From Flavobacteriaceae bacterium (GTDB lineage: Bacteria; Bacteroidota; Bacteroidia; Flavobacteriales; Flavobacteriaceae), in assembly GCA_018402135.1 (NCBI GenBank), contig JAGYJF010000005.1, forward strand, positions 470,209-534,208: DNA of 64,000 nt. The letters are read 5' to 3'. The notes under the pieces are model-generated. The model did no database searches, was not told the origin of the DNA, and was given only the letters and a program-made list of their open reading frames with translations. The translations under genes were made by a program, and so were the position numbers. This document shows, in pieces, positions 43,289 to 52,843 of this stretch (positions are counted from its first letter, which is position 1; every line of letters starts with the position of its first letter).

Positions 43289-44539
43289 TTGACAATTTCC
43301 AAAAGACTTCTCATTATTGGTTTCGTTTGGCCTGAGCCTAAAAGTTCAGCGGCTGGAAGCAGAATGCTGCAACTTATTGAGGCGTTCATGGGTTTTGATT
43401 ATCACATTACTTTTGCTTCAGCCTGTGCAAAAACCGATAAGGCGTTCGATTTAAAAGCTATTGGGGTTCAGACCGCAAGTATACAATTGAACCATTCAAG
43501 TTTTAACGATTTTATTACTGAATTAAATCCTCAAGTTGTCTTGTTCGACCGTTTTATGATTGAGGAACAGTTTGGATGGCGTGTGGCGGATATCTGTCCA
43601 AATGCAGTTCGAATTCTTGATACTGAAGATTTACATTTTTTGAGAAAAGGAAGGCAATTAGCATTAAAAGCGGGTAATTCATTTAATGATTGCTATTTGT
43701 ATAACGACTTCACAAAACGTGAAATAGCGAGTATTTACCGTTGCGATTTAAGTTTGATAATTTCAGAAGAAGAAATGTGTATTCTAGAAGGCGAGTTTGA
43801 AATGGACCCTGAATTACTGCTCTATCTGCCGTTTATGTTAGACTCCCTTGAAAAAGAGGCTTCTGAAACTTTACCAAAATTTAAAGAGCGTACGCATTTT
43901 ATAACTATTGGAAATTTTCTTCATGAACCTAATTACGATGCGGTACTTTATCTAAAAGAAACCATCTGGCCATTAATAAGAAGGCGATTACCCAAGTCCA
44001 ATTTACATAGCTACGGGGCTTATGCTACTCAAAAAGTGTTACAATTACATAACGAAAAAGAAGGCTTTTTGATTAAAGGTTTTGCTGAAAATGTAGAAAC
44101 CGTCATGCAAAATGCACGTGTATGTTTGGCACCGCTGCGCTTTGGTGCAGGCTTAAAAGGAAAATTGATCAATGCCATGCAAAATGGTACACCTTGCGTT
44201 ATGTCTTCTATTGCAGCTGAAGGTATGTTCAACATCTCGGAAACTCATGATTGTGCAGCTGATGATCCTCAAACGTTTGCAGATAAGGCTGTTAAACTTT
44301 ATCAAAACGAATCGGAATGGGAATTTTATAGTGAATATGGTTTTAAAGTCATAAATGAACGATTCAATAAAATAGATTTTCAAAAGATTTTAATTTCTAA
44401 AGTTGAGGGCATTACAAATCAGTTGCAGCGCCATCGACATCAAAATTTTATAGGGCAACTGTTGCAACACCACACTTTACAAAGCACAAAATATATGAGT
44501 AAATGGATAGAGGCAAAGAACCGTCAAAATCCTAGTTGA
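43289..44539 (+). CDS. Glycosyltransferase, GT4-like, TTG start
   Basis: 416 aa. GT-B-type pattern: LLIIGFVWPEPKSSAAGSRM at the start and, in the C-terminal half, FITIGNFLHEPNYDAVLYLK and CLAPLRFGAGLKGKLINAMQ, where the conserved E/G-rich donor site lies. The start is TTG at 43289, directly after an in-frame stop; the first in-frame ATG would remove 25 conserved residues. An out-of-frame 8-codon ORF (43266-43292) overlaps this TTG and may couple initiation. Substrate unknown; no glycan cluster is nearby. Confidence 0.82.
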   Translation: MTISKRLLIIGFVWPEPKSSAAGSRMLQLIEAFMGFDYHITFASACAKTDKAFDLKAIGVQTASIQLNHSSFNDFITELNPQVVLFDRFMIEEQFGWRVADICPNAVRILDTEDLHFLRKGRQLALKAGNSFNDCYLYNDFTKREIASIYRCDLSLIISEEEMCILEGEFEMDPELLLYLPFMLDSLEKEASETLPKFKERTHFITIGNFLHEPNYDAVLYLKETIWPLIRRRLPKSNLHSYGAYATQKVLQLHNEKEGFLIKGFAENVETVMQNARVCLAPLRFGAGLKGKLINAMQNGTPCVMSSIAAEGMFNISETHDCAADDPQTFADKAVKLYQNESEWEFYSEYGFKVINERFNKIDFQKILISKVEGITNQLQRHRHQNFIGQLLQHHTLQSTKYMSKWIEAKNRQNPS

Positions 44540-44543
44540 GGGT

Positions 44544-44573
44544 ATTGTTTTATTCCGCTTTTTCATAGCTTTG
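44544..44573 (+). promoter_or_regulatory. Promoter of the ABC-F gene
   Basis: ATTG (44544-44547), 18 bases, then TAGCTTTG (44566-44573), a match to TAnnTTTG. About 20 bases before the ATG. Confidence 0.55.
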
Positions 44574-44592
44574 CAACCTTTAAAAATTCAGA

Positions 44593-46230
44593 ATGATTTC
44601 AGTTGATAATTTAGCAGTAGAGTTTGGTGGTAGCGCCTTATTTAGTGGAGTTTCATTTACCATTAATGAAAACGATAAAATTGCCTTAATGGGTAAAAAC
44701 GGTGCGGGTAAATCTACCATGATGAAGATTATTGCCGGCGAACAAAAAGCCACACGTGGTCATGTGCGTTTTCCAAAAGATGCTATTATTGCGTATTTAC
44801 CACAGCATTTATTAACCGAAGATCACAATACTGTTTTTGAAGAAGCGTCCAAGGCATTTCAACATATTTTTGAAATGAAAGCGGAAATGGACCATCTTAA
44901 CAAACAGCTAGAAACTAGAAACGATTATGAATCGGATGACTATATGAATTTGATTCAGAAGGTGTCCGATTTAGGTGAAAAATTCTACGCTTTAGAAGAT
45001 ATTAATTACGATGCCGAAGTTGAAAAAGCCTTACGAGGTTTGGGCTTTAAACGTGAAGATTTCTCTCGAAAAACCAGCGAGTTTAGCGGTGGTTTCCGAA
45101 TGAGGATTGAGTTGGCCAAAATCTTATTACAAAAACCCGATTTAATTTTACTAGATGAACCCACCAATCACATCGATATAGAATCGGTGATTTGGTTAGA
45201 AGATTTTCTGGTGAACAAAGCCAAGGCAGTCGTGGTTATTTCTCACGATAGGGCGTTTATCGATACCATTACCAATCGTACCATTGAAGTTACCATGGGT
45301 AAGATTTACGATTACAAAGCCAATTATTCGCATTATTTGCAATTGCGCGAGGACCGACGCACGCATCAAATTAAAGCGTACCAAGAGCAACAAAAATTTA
45401 TTGCTGAAACGCAGTTGTTTATCGAGCGTTTTAAAGGTACTTACTCCAAGACCAATCAGGTTAATTCGCGTGAGCGTATGTTGGAAAAGTTAGAAATTAT
45501 TGAGGTAGATGAAATTGATACTTCCGCCTTAAAACTGCGATTTCCACCGGCGCAACGTTCGGGCGATTATCCTGTAACGGTTAAAGATTTGTCCAAATCC
45601 TACGGCGATAAAGTAGTTTTTAAAGAGGCAAATATGTCTATTTCCAGAGGCGAAAAAGTGGCCTTTGTTGGAAGAAATGGCGAAGGTAAATCAACTATGA
45701 TTAAAGCAATTTTAGGTGAAATAGAAGTGCAAGGCAAATGCCAATTGGGTCACAATGTGAAAGTTGGTTATTTTGCCCAAAATCAAGCATCGCTTTTAGA
45801 TAAAAATCTAACTATTTTTCAAACCGTTGATGAGGTTGCACAAGGTGATATCCGCACGCAAATCAAAAATATTTTAGGCCGTTTCATGTTTAAAGGAGAT
45901 GATATCGATAAAAAAGTGAGCGTGCTTTCAGGTGGTGAAAAAACGCGGTTAGCGATGGTTAAATTACTTTTGGAACCAGTGAACTTATTAATCCTTGATG
46001 AACCAACAAATCATTTAGATTTAAAATCGAAAGATGTGTTGAAAGAAGCCTTGTTAGAATTTGATGGTACCTTAGTATTAGTTTCTCACGATCGCGATTT
46101 CTTGCAGGGATTAGCCAAAAAAGTTTTCGAATTCAAAGACCAACGCGTTATTGAGCATTTTGAAACCATTGATGATTTCTTGGTTAGAAACCGATTAGAG
46201 AATTTAAAGCAAATGGATTTAAAGCTTTAA
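44593..46230 (+). CDS. ABC-F family ribosome-associated ATPase
   Basis: 545 aa with two ATPase domains and no membrane part. Domain 1 Walker A is GKNGAGKST, signature FSGGFRMR and Walker B LILLDEPTNHID; domain 2 has GRNGEGKST, LSGGEKTR and LLILDEPTNHLD. The linker (about 240-330) is charged, as in the ribosome-binding arm. ABC-F proteins act on translation at the ribosomal E site. The subgroup (YbiT-like appears closest) is inferred. Confidence 0.92.
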   Translation: MISVDNLAVEFGGSALFSGVSFTINENDKIALMGKNGAGKSTMMKIIAGEQKATRGHVRFPKDAIIAYLPQHLLTEDHNTVFEEASKAFQHIFEMKAEMDHLNKQLETRNDYESDDYMNLIQKVSDLGEKFYALEDINYDAEVEKALRGLGFKREDFSRKTSEFSGGFRMRIELAKILLQKPDLILLDEPTNHIDIESVIWLEDFLVNKAKAVVVISHDRAFIDTITNRTIEVTMGKIYDYKANYSHYLQLREDRRTHQIKAYQEQQKFIAETQLFIERFKGTYSKTNQVNSRERMLEKLEIIEVDEIDTSALKLRFPPAQRSGDYPVTVKDLSKSYGDKVVFKEANMSISRGEKVAFVGRNGEGKSTMIKAILGEIEVQGKCQLGHNVKVGYFAQNQASLLDKNLTIFQTVDEVAQGDIRTQIKNILGRFMFKGDDIDKKVSVLSGGEKTRLAMVKLLLEPVNLLILDEPTNHLDLKSKDVLKEALLEFDGTLVLVSHDRDFLQGLAKKVFEFKDQRVIEHFETIDDFLVRNRLENLKQMDLKL

Positions 46231-46241
46231 AAGTTTTCACT

Positions 46242-48323
46242 TTAAAAACCATACATTAAACTTACACCACCATAAAAATTTAAAGGTGCTCCAGGATAGT
46301 AATATCTAGGCAAAGCATTGCCAAATCCAGCTGCATTAGGTAAAATACTCGCCGCATAGTGTGCGTCAAATAGGTTGTTGATACCGGCTGTTAATTGCGC
46401 AGAAATATCTTTCAGCAACGTGAATTGATGCATCGCCTTGCAATTCGTTACTGAATATGCATCACTCGATAAAGCGTTGGAATCATTTAAGGGAATCTTA
46501 CCAACATTCAAAATTGAAAAATTGAATGAAAACCCGAAATCAGTTTGCAAATCAAGCCCGGTTTGCCATTGGTAATTTGGCGCTCCTGTTAGCTTATTTC
46601 CTGAAAAGTCGTTGTCGCCATCTATAAAGTCCTTAAATTCAAACTGATTAAAACTACCAGTAAAATAAGGGTAGATATCTATTTGCTTAGAAATTGCTGC
46701 ACTGTATTTCAAACTAATTTCTGCACCTTTATGGCTGCTTTCCCCTGCATTAATGCCAACAAATTGATCTTCTCCGACTCGTCGAGCTACGAGTAAGTTT
46801 TCTATTTGTAAACTGTAGAGTGTTAATTCTGCATATAAATTTTTGTCGAAAAGTTGCGATTTTATGCCTACTTCATAGTTCCAGCCGCGTTCAGGTTTTA
46901 AATCGGTATTGATTTGGCCGTCTGGTGTTAATGTTTCAGCCACTGAAGGCACTGAAAACCCATTGCTTACCGATGCAAAAAGGTTGCTATTATCACTTAA
47001 TTTATAGGACGCGCCAATCCTCGGTGTAAAAGTAGTTTCAAAACTGTAGCGCTCACGACTGTTGTTTTCGGCATTTTCAAAAATGTCTTTTTGATTATAA
47101 GAAGTGCTATTTAAGGCAATACCAAGTTCTAAAAATAACGTATCATAAATATTAGTTTCTTGAGTAAGAAAAGCATTTATATAGTTGCGCCGTTGATTGA
47201 CTTTGGCGAATTCATCACCTTCAATACTGCCGTTACCAGGCTGACTTTGGTAAAGGTTTTCAGAAAGTGAAAATGTGAAATCCTCAGTCATGAGTTCTGT
47301 ACCAAAGGTCCATTTTGTTGGGTGAGACCAAAGCTTAGATTGGTGATCAAGAATTGATCGCAAGCCAAAAGCAATTGTTTTATCTGCCAAAATATTAAAT
47401 GGTCTAGGCTCGAAAGCATTTTTATAGTTACCAAAAACACTGGTAGACCATTGCCATTTTTGACTAAGATTTACTTCATAATTAAGTCCTAAAATAGCTT
47501 TATCGTAAGACTCAAAACCTTCAGATTGCGCCCAATTTTGTGGAGCGACCTCAGGATTATTGTCAAAGTCGGTTTTGTTAATCGAACTCGGTATAAATGC
47601 TTTCAGCCTTGTAAAAATAGAGATGAACGAAAGCTTACTGTTTTCAGTAATTTGAGTACTTCCAGAAAAATTTAAGGCATCTCGACTATAGTTGCTATTA
47701 TCTCTAAAGCCATCACTTTCTAAATGGTTATAATTCACGATCAAATGTGATGTGTCGTTTTGAAAACCAGCTGATAAATTCTGTCGCCATAAACCAAAAC
47801 TTCCAAATTGGCTGTTAGTTTTAGCAAATGAATTATTAATAGTCTTTGATTTTAATAATATAACACCGCCCAGTCCTGAACCATAAATGGAGTTGTTTGG
47901 TCCTTTTAAGATAGTCATGCCACCTAAGGTTTCAATATCAATATCTTCAATAACCGATTCGCCTTCGGCATTTGTAAGCGGAATATTATCAAAATATGCT
48001 TTTATGCGATTTGTGCTGAACTGCGAACGGGCACCAATACCTCTTATAGTAATACGATTGGTATTCAAATTACCTTGTTGCATGGTGACGCCAGGTATTG
48101 CATTCAAAGCTGTCGTAATTATAATGCCATCGGTTTGATTAAGGTCGCGCGCACTTATTTCTGAAACCGAACTAGCAGAATTTTGATGCTTACTGTTTAT
48201 AATTCCTGTTGAAATTTTTACTACAGAAAGTTGCGTTGTATCAGATTTAACTTGAGCGTTTATGCAAAAATTACTGATTAATAAGATTAATATTACTAGG
48301 TTAAAGTTTTTATGATTTGACAA
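46242..48323 (-). CDS. TonB-dependent receptor, ligand unknown
   Basis: About 693 aa from TTG at 48323; the frame also opens from TTG at 48344, but a -7-like TAACTTTG (minus strand, 48342-48349) overlaps that codon, and no ATG is available for either. Signal peptide near FNLVILILLISNFCINAQ. Plug motifs: IITTALNAIPGVTMQQGN, NRITIRGIGARSQFSTNRIK and MTILKGPNNSIYGSGLGG. C-terminal barrel ends VSLMYGF. Ligand cannot be inferred; iron chelates are usual for this group. Confidence 0.88.
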   Translation of the reverse strand: MSNHKNFNLVILILLISNFCINAQVKSDTTQLSVVKISTGIINSKHQNSASSVSEISARDLNQTDGIIITTALNAIPGVTMQQGNLNTNRITIRGIGARSQFSTNRIKAYFDNIPLTNAEGESVIEDIDIETLGGMTILKGPNNSIYGSGLGGVILLKSKTINNSFAKTNSQFGSFGLWRQNLSAGFQNDTSHLIVNYNHLESDGFRDNSNYSRDALNFSGSTQITENSKLSFISIFTRLKAFIPSSINKTDFDNNPEVAPQNWAQSEGFESYDKAILGLNYEVNLSQKWQWSTSVFGNYKNAFEPRPFNILADKTIAFGLRSILDHQSKLWSHPTKWTFGTELMTEDFTFSLSENLYQSQPGNGSIEGDEFAKVNQRRNYINAFLTQETNIYDTLFLELGIALNSTSYNQKDIFENAENNSRERYSFETTFTPRIGASYKLSDNSNLFASVSNGFSVPSVAETLTPDGQINTDLKPERGWNYEVGIKSQLFDKNLYAELTLYSLQIENLLVARRVGEDQFVGINAGESSHKGAEISLKYSAAISKQIDIYPYFTGSFNQFEFKDFIDGDNDFSGNKLTGAPNYQWQTGLDLQTDFGFSFNFSILNVGKIPLNDSNALSSDAYSVTNCKAMHQFTLLKDISAQLTAGINNLFDAHYAASILPNAAGFGNALPRYYYPGAPLNFYGGVSLMYGF

Positions 48324-48392
48324 GACGTAATTTTTAATCCACAAAGTTAACCGATTGCAGTCATTAAATTCACGATTAACATAATTTTGAAA

Positions 48393-49067
48393 TTAACCCA
48401 AAAGTTCCATAAATGTTTTCATGCCTTCAGTTGCCGTTTTTGAAATGATGATTAAATTGTTAGTCGGTTGAATTGAGGGTTTTGGATCTATAAAATAAAT
48501 GGGCGTGTTTTGAGGAGCATAATGAATCAAGCCTGCTGCAGGATAGACTTGCATAGAGGTGCCAACGATTAAAAGCAAGTCTGCATTTGCACAAATCTCC
48601 ATAGCTGCTTCAATCATAGGAACGGCTTCACCAAACCAAACGATATGTGGACGAAGTTGGTGACCATTCGGACAAAGGTCACCAAGTTTAATATCAGACA
48701 TGCATTCAAATTCCGAAGTGTCATCTATTATATTTCGGGATTTAAGCAGTTCACCATGCAAATGGACTACGTTACTGCTTCCAGCGCGTTCATGCAAATC
48801 ATCAACATTTTGAGTAACAATACTTACCTTGTAGTTTTTTTCAAGCGCTGCCAAGGCATAGTGTGCGCTATTGGGTTTCACTTCTTTCAGTTGCCTGCGG
48901 CGTTGGTTGTAAAACTCTAATACCAACTCTGGATTGGTTCTAAAGCCTTCAGGAGAGGCAACTGCCATAACGTCGTGACCTTCCCAAAGTCCGTCTGCAT
49001 CTCTAAAAGTTTTGAGTCCGCTTTCGGCGCTCATTCCTGCTCCAGTTAGTGCCACGAGGTGTTTCAT
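48393..49067 (-). CDS. cobB: Sirtuin NAD-dependent protein deacylase
   Basis: 224 aa from ATG at 49067, which starts MKHLVALTGAGMSAESGL directly at the NAD-binding fold; the frame extends 17 residues further. NAD site TGAGMSAESG and FRDADGLW, catalytic QNVDDLHERAG and HLHG are present. The zinc-binding module holds only two obvious Cys (CMSDIKLGDLCPNGHQ) rather than the usual four, so zinc is probably absent. A class III deacylase role (acetyl or succinyl removal) is inferred. Confidence 0.92.
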   Translation of the reverse strand: MKHLVALTGAGMSAESGLKTFRDADGLWEGHDVMAVASPEGFRTNPELVLEFYNQRRRQLKEVKPNSAHYALAALEKNYKVSIVTQNVDDLHERAGSSNVVHLHGELLKSRNIIDDTSEFECMSDIKLGDLCPNGHQLRPHIVWFGEAVPMIEAAMEICANADLLLIVGTSMQVYPAAGLIHYAPQNTPIYFIDPKPSIQPTNNLIIISKTATEGMKTFMELLG

Positions 49068-49139
49068 TTGACGTGTAAAAGAAAATTCAACTTTGTTATT
49101 CGATTTTAAAATTAACATTTTAATTTATCTTTGATGGCT

Positions 49140-49796
49140 ATGACAGACGAAAAACTATTAGAATTCTTAAACACGTTTTTAACGAAAGAGCGCCATCAAC
49201 GTTTTCAAACAGTTTTAGCACAACGCACCAAGCATTTTGCCGTGGCTGTTGAAGATGTGTATCAACTTCACAATACCAGCGCAGTCATGCGAAGTTGTGA
49301 TGTTTTTGGTATTCAAGATTTACATGTTATTGAAGAGCGGAATTCAAAAAGAATTGACAGAGAAATTGCTATGGGAGCTCAAAAATGGGTAGACGTGCAT
49401 CGTCACCATAAAGTTAAGGATTGTATCCAATCTTTAAAAGCACAAAATTATCAGATTGTCGCTACCACCCCTCACATAAACGAAACCTTGTTAGTAGATT
49501 TTGATTACACAAAAAAATCCTGTTTTTTCTTTGGAAGAGAAACCGAAGGCTTAAGTGAAACTGTCATGAATCAGGCCGATTGCTTTTTAAAAATTCCCAT
49601 GTTTGGTTTTACTGAAAGTTTAAATATATCGGTTTCTGCGGCTATTATTTTACAGCAAGTTACAGAAAAAATGAGAAGTAGCGAACTCAACTGGCATCTT
49701 TCAGCAGCAGAAAAATTAGCATTAAATTTAAAATGGATTAAAAAAACAATTAAAAACTACGACGCCATTGTAGCACGATTTTACGAACAACAATAA
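49140..49796 (+). CDS. trmH: tRNA (guanosine-18-2'-O) methyltransferase
   Basis: 218 aa from ATG at 49140, chosen because homologous proteins begin with a similar short MxxxxLLEF start; earlier ATG (49134) and TTG (49131) lie within or touch a -7 box TATCTTTG (49126-49133). SpoU-family motifs NTSAVMRSCDVFGIQDLHVI, FFFGRETEGLS and SLNISVSAAIILQQ are intact. It methylates G18 in the D-loop. A transcript starting near 49138 would be almost leaderless. Confidence 0.9.
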   Translation: MTDEKLLEFLNTFLTKERHQRFQTVLAQRTKHFAVAVEDVYQLHNTSAVMRSCDVFGIQDLHVIEERNSKRIDREIAMGAQKWVDVHRHHKVKDCIQSLKAQNYQIVATTPHINETLLVDFDYTKKSCFFFGRETEGLSETVMNQADCFLKIPMFGFTESLNISVSAAIILQQVTEKMRSSELNWHLSAAEKLALNLKWIKKTIKNYDAIVARFYEQQ

Positions 49797-49799
49797 CAC

Positions 49800-50570
49800 T
49801 TACATTTTATTTTTGCGTTTTCGACTCAGTACTTTATATTCTTCGTAACATTCGCTAATTGCATCTAAAATTTGAAGATCGTTTGCTGCAATAATAAAAT
49901 CTCTTGAATAGTTACATTGACTTACAATTTCGTCTAAATCAAACCGATCTACCTCTAGAAGTACGAGCAACATTTCCCGATCAAATCTGCTAGCAAGTAG
50001 GTTTCTAATTTCGTCGTCTTCCTTCATTTTTCTGAGCTTACCAAGTTCTCTAGGTTTGCTTCCAAATATATTGTACAGGAAATCGGTAGGATTAAAAATA
50101 GAACTCAAAACCTTGCTGACGCCGCTTCTGGAACCTGCTTCATAACCTTGATTAGGTAATCCCGAAACGCTAAATCTATTATTACTTCTGATGGGAATTT
50201 GTTTGATGTCAACTTCTAAAAAACCTGTGAGTTTTGATTGAAAAACAACAACTTCTTCTAAAGCCAACGCTAACTCCGTCAATTTTATGGTGGTCTTGCC
50301 AAATTTAAACCAGTCGTTAGTAACTCTAATTCGGATAGACTTAAACCCTAAATAGGAGAGGTGCAAGGTATCGTTAACCTGTGCTTTGATTTCAAAAACA
50401 CCTTCTTCATCGGTTGAAGTTCCAACGACTTGATTGAGGTTAACAATATTTACATTTTCTAATGGTTCGTCATTAGAGCCATTAACGATTGTCCCTTTAA
50501 CTTTGGTGATTTCTTGACCATAGCCTAAAGTAAGCATAGCTAAAAAAACACTGGTCAAAAGGTATTTCAT
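49800..50570 (-). CDS. Carboxypeptidase-regulatory-like domain protein, exported
   Basis: 256 aa. Signal peptide 1-18 (cut near GYGQE). Residues about 23-105 form a CarboxypepD_reg-like beta-sandwich (VKGTIVNGSNDEPLENVNIV and HLSYLGFKSIRIRV), a fold used by many Bacteroidota envelope proteins. The rest is helical with no known motif. Function unknown. Confidence 0.82.
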   Translation of the reverse strand: MKYLLTSVFLAMLTLGYGQEITKVKGTIVNGSNDEPLENVNIVNLNQVVGTSTDEEGVFEIKAQVNDTLHLSYLGFKSIRIRVTNDWFKFGKTTIKLTELALALEEVVVFQSKLTGFLEVDIKQIPIRSNNRFSVSGLPNQGYEAGSRSGVSKVLSSIFNPTDFLYNIFGSKPRELGKLRKMKEDDEIRNLLASRFDREMLLVLLEVDRFDLDEIVSQCNYSRDFIIAANDLQILDAISECYEEYKVLSRKRKNKM

Positions 50571-50739
50571 TTATTTTTTAAGTTACGATGTTTATGAAAA
50601 ACCAAAGGGAAAAAATAAAAGCAGGTTTCATTGATTTTAAGCAATTTTTTTGAACATCATTTAGCACAAAGTTAAACAAAGAAAACGAACTTTTTTGTCA
50701 CACCTTGCGCATTTGACTTAAAATTAACAGCTATAAATC

Positions 50740-52560
50740 CTATTTGCGTCTTGATTTTCGCGGTCTTGAACTATCATTTTCAAATTTACTAAATGCACCA
50801 GAACGGTTTGATTTTGAAGATGAGCGGTTATCGCTGCCAGCAGAATAGCCACCTTTACCTTCAGAACGTCTTTTGCCTTTAGGCTGAAAATCGTCGCTTC
50901 GTCGTTTTCCAGAGAACTTACCGCCACTGCGTTTTTTATTGCTATTACCTTTATCTGCAGAAACTTCTACATTTACAAAACGATCGTTGTGTTTGTAATC
51001 TGTAAAAAACTCTAATACTTTAGGAGTTATAGCAGCATCGGTATTAAAGAACGAAAAACTATCTTTTACATCCACTTTAAATACATCGTCACGACCTAAG
51101 TCTAATACTTCTTTAAGGAAATCTTTAAGGCTCATCCAATCGTAGCCATCCTTATTTCCAACATTTATAAAGTAACGTGTTGAATTTTCTGAAGGTTCAA
51201 AATCCGAATCACCACTGCGTTCTCTGCTGTTTCCAGCATCAGCGTTTAAATCTTTAGATTTTTTATAATAATTGTAGAATCTAGTAAACTCAACCGAAAA
51301 GAATTTTTTAATCAATTCATCCTTAGAAGTATCGGCAAACATTTCATTGATTATTTCAATGTGGTTGTCAATTTCGTGATTTATTTCGGTATTGTGAATT
51401 TTATTTGCCAACGACATTAACTGTACTTGACAAATATCTATCCCACTAGGAATTTCTTTAGCTTCAAATTGTTTTTTAATAATACGTTCAATAGATTTTA
51501 TTTTACGCATTTCGCTTTTGGTAATAATCACCATAGAGATACCAGTTTTACCGGCACGTCCTGTTCGGCCTGAACGGTGTGTGTAAGTCTCAATCTCGTC
51601 GGGCAGCTGGTAGTTAATAACGTGGGTTATATCATCAACATCAATACCTCTAGCAGCCACATCGGTTGCGACCAGCATTTGTATTTGTTTGGCTCTAAAA
51701 GATTTCATCACCATGTCTCGTTGGTTCTGACTTAAATCACCGTGTAAAGCACCCGCGTTGTAGCCATCTTCAATAAGCTTTTCTGCAACTTTTTGAGTTT
51801 CGTGTTTGGTACGGCAAAAAATAACTGAGAAAATATCAGGATTTGCATCGGCCAGTCTTTTTAGTGCTAAATAACGATCACGTCCGCCAACCATATAATA
51901 TTCGTGAGTAACTTGGTCGCTACCTACGTTTTTAGAGCCCACGGTTATTTCTATCGGGTTATGCATAAATTTCTTAGCAATAGTCGAAACTTCTTGTGGC
52001 ATGGTGGCAGAAAACAACCAGGTATTTTTATCTTTTGGGGTATGTGATAAAATATCAGTAATATCCTCAAAAAATCCCATGTTAAGCATTTCATCAGCTT
52101 CATCAAGCACTGCATATTCAATTTTAGAAATATCAACCAGATTACGGTTAATCATATCTTTCATTCTGCCTGGAGTTGCTACTAAAATTTGGGCGCCGCG
52201 TTTTACGTCTTTCGATTGGTCAATAATACTAGCACCACCATAAATAGCAACAACATTTAAACCTTTGCAGTATTTGCCGTAAAGCTTAAGTTCGTTGGTA
52301 ATTTGCATACAAAGTTCGCGCGTTGGCGATAAAATTAAACCTTGGGTCGTGCGACTATCAATATTAATTTTCTGTAGCATTGGAAAACCAAAAGCAGCTG
52401 TTTTACCAGTTCCGGTTTGTGCAAGTGCGACCAAATCGGTGTCTTTTTCTAATAAAATGGGAATGGTTTTGTCTTGTACCTCGCTGGGCGTTTCAAAACC
52501 TAAGTCAATAATAGCTTTCAGAAGGTCTTCGTTGAGACCTAATTGTAGGAATGTGTTCAT
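50740..52560 (-). CDS. DEAD-box RNA helicase with DbpA-like and basic tail
   Basis: 606 aa. Helicase core: AQTGTGKT (Walker A), VLDEADEMLNMGF (DEAD), FSATMP (SAT) and HRSGRTGRAG. A DbpA-type RNA-binding domain lies near residues 460-540 (FINVGNKDGYDWMSLKDFLK). The basic tail is rich in K, R, S and G. DeaD/CsdA-like helicases help ribosome assembly and RNA folding, often at low temperature. The leader is about 105 bases with a hairpin, which suits temperature or RNA-level control (inference). Confidence 0.92.
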   Translation of the reverse strand: MNTFLQLGLNEDLLKAIIDLGFETPSEVQDKTIPILLEKDTDLVALAQTGTGKTAAFGFPMLQKINIDSRTTQGLILSPTRELCMQITNELKLYGKYCKGLNVVAIYGGASIIDQSKDVKRGAQILVATPGRMKDMINRNLVDISKIEYAVLDEADEMLNMGFFEDITDILSHTPKDKNTWLFSATMPQEVSTIAKKFMHNPIEITVGSKNVGSDQVTHEYYMVGGRDRYLALKRLADANPDIFSVIFCRTKHETQKVAEKLIEDGYNAGALHGDLSQNQRDMVMKSFRAKQIQMLVATDVAARGIDVDDITHVINYQLPDEIETYTHRSGRTGRAGKTGISMVIITKSEMRKIKSIERIIKKQFEAKEIPSGIDICQVQLMSLANKIHNTEINHEIDNHIEIINEMFADTSKDELIKKFFSVEFTRFYNYYKKSKDLNADAGNSRERSGDSDFEPSENSTRYFINVGNKDGYDWMSLKDFLKEVLDLGRDDVFKVDVKDSFSFFNTDAAITPKVLEFFTDYKHNDRFVNVEVSADKGNSNKKRSGGKFSGKRRSDDFQPKGKRRSEGKGGYSAGSDNRSSSKSNRSGAFSKFENDSSRPRKSRRK

Positions 52561-52673
52561 TCTAATGTAATAAGTATTCGATTATCTATTTGGTGTTACA
52601 CAAGAAGCGAATCGACATACTTAAACCTGAAACTTCTAAATAACACATCCTCACCCTGAGGAATTTCAAGCGG

Positions 52674-52681
52674 CAAAGATA
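52674..52681 (-). promoter_or_regulatory. -7 box before the helicase gene
   Basis: Minus-strand TATCTTTG fits TAnnTTTG. A TTTG lies 22 bases upstream rather than the usual 19. The predicted leader of about 105 bases holds CCTCA-CCC-TGAGG (52649-52661). Confidence 0.45.
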
Positions 52682-52752
52682 CAACTTTATTTGATTAATT
52701 TAACAAAAACATTTTGCGACCGAAAAATTATCATCGCGCAGTGCGTAGATTA

Positions 52753-52784
52753 ATTTATGAGTTTATGAGTTGGTGAGTTTTTTT
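52753..52784. repeat. Degenerate 8-bp tandem repeat
   Basis: ATTTATGA, GTTTATGA, GTTGGTGA and GTTTTTTT follow with exact 8-base spacing in the gap between the helicase leader and rdgB. The 258-base stretch at 53420-53677 nearby holds nothing I could recognise besides a TATATTTG (53645-53652) before hpf. Confidence 0.5.
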
Positions 52785-52843
52785 GAGAGATTTAAATAAA
52801 ATATATTTACCTAAGCTTTGGAATTCAAGTAATTCGCTTTTTG

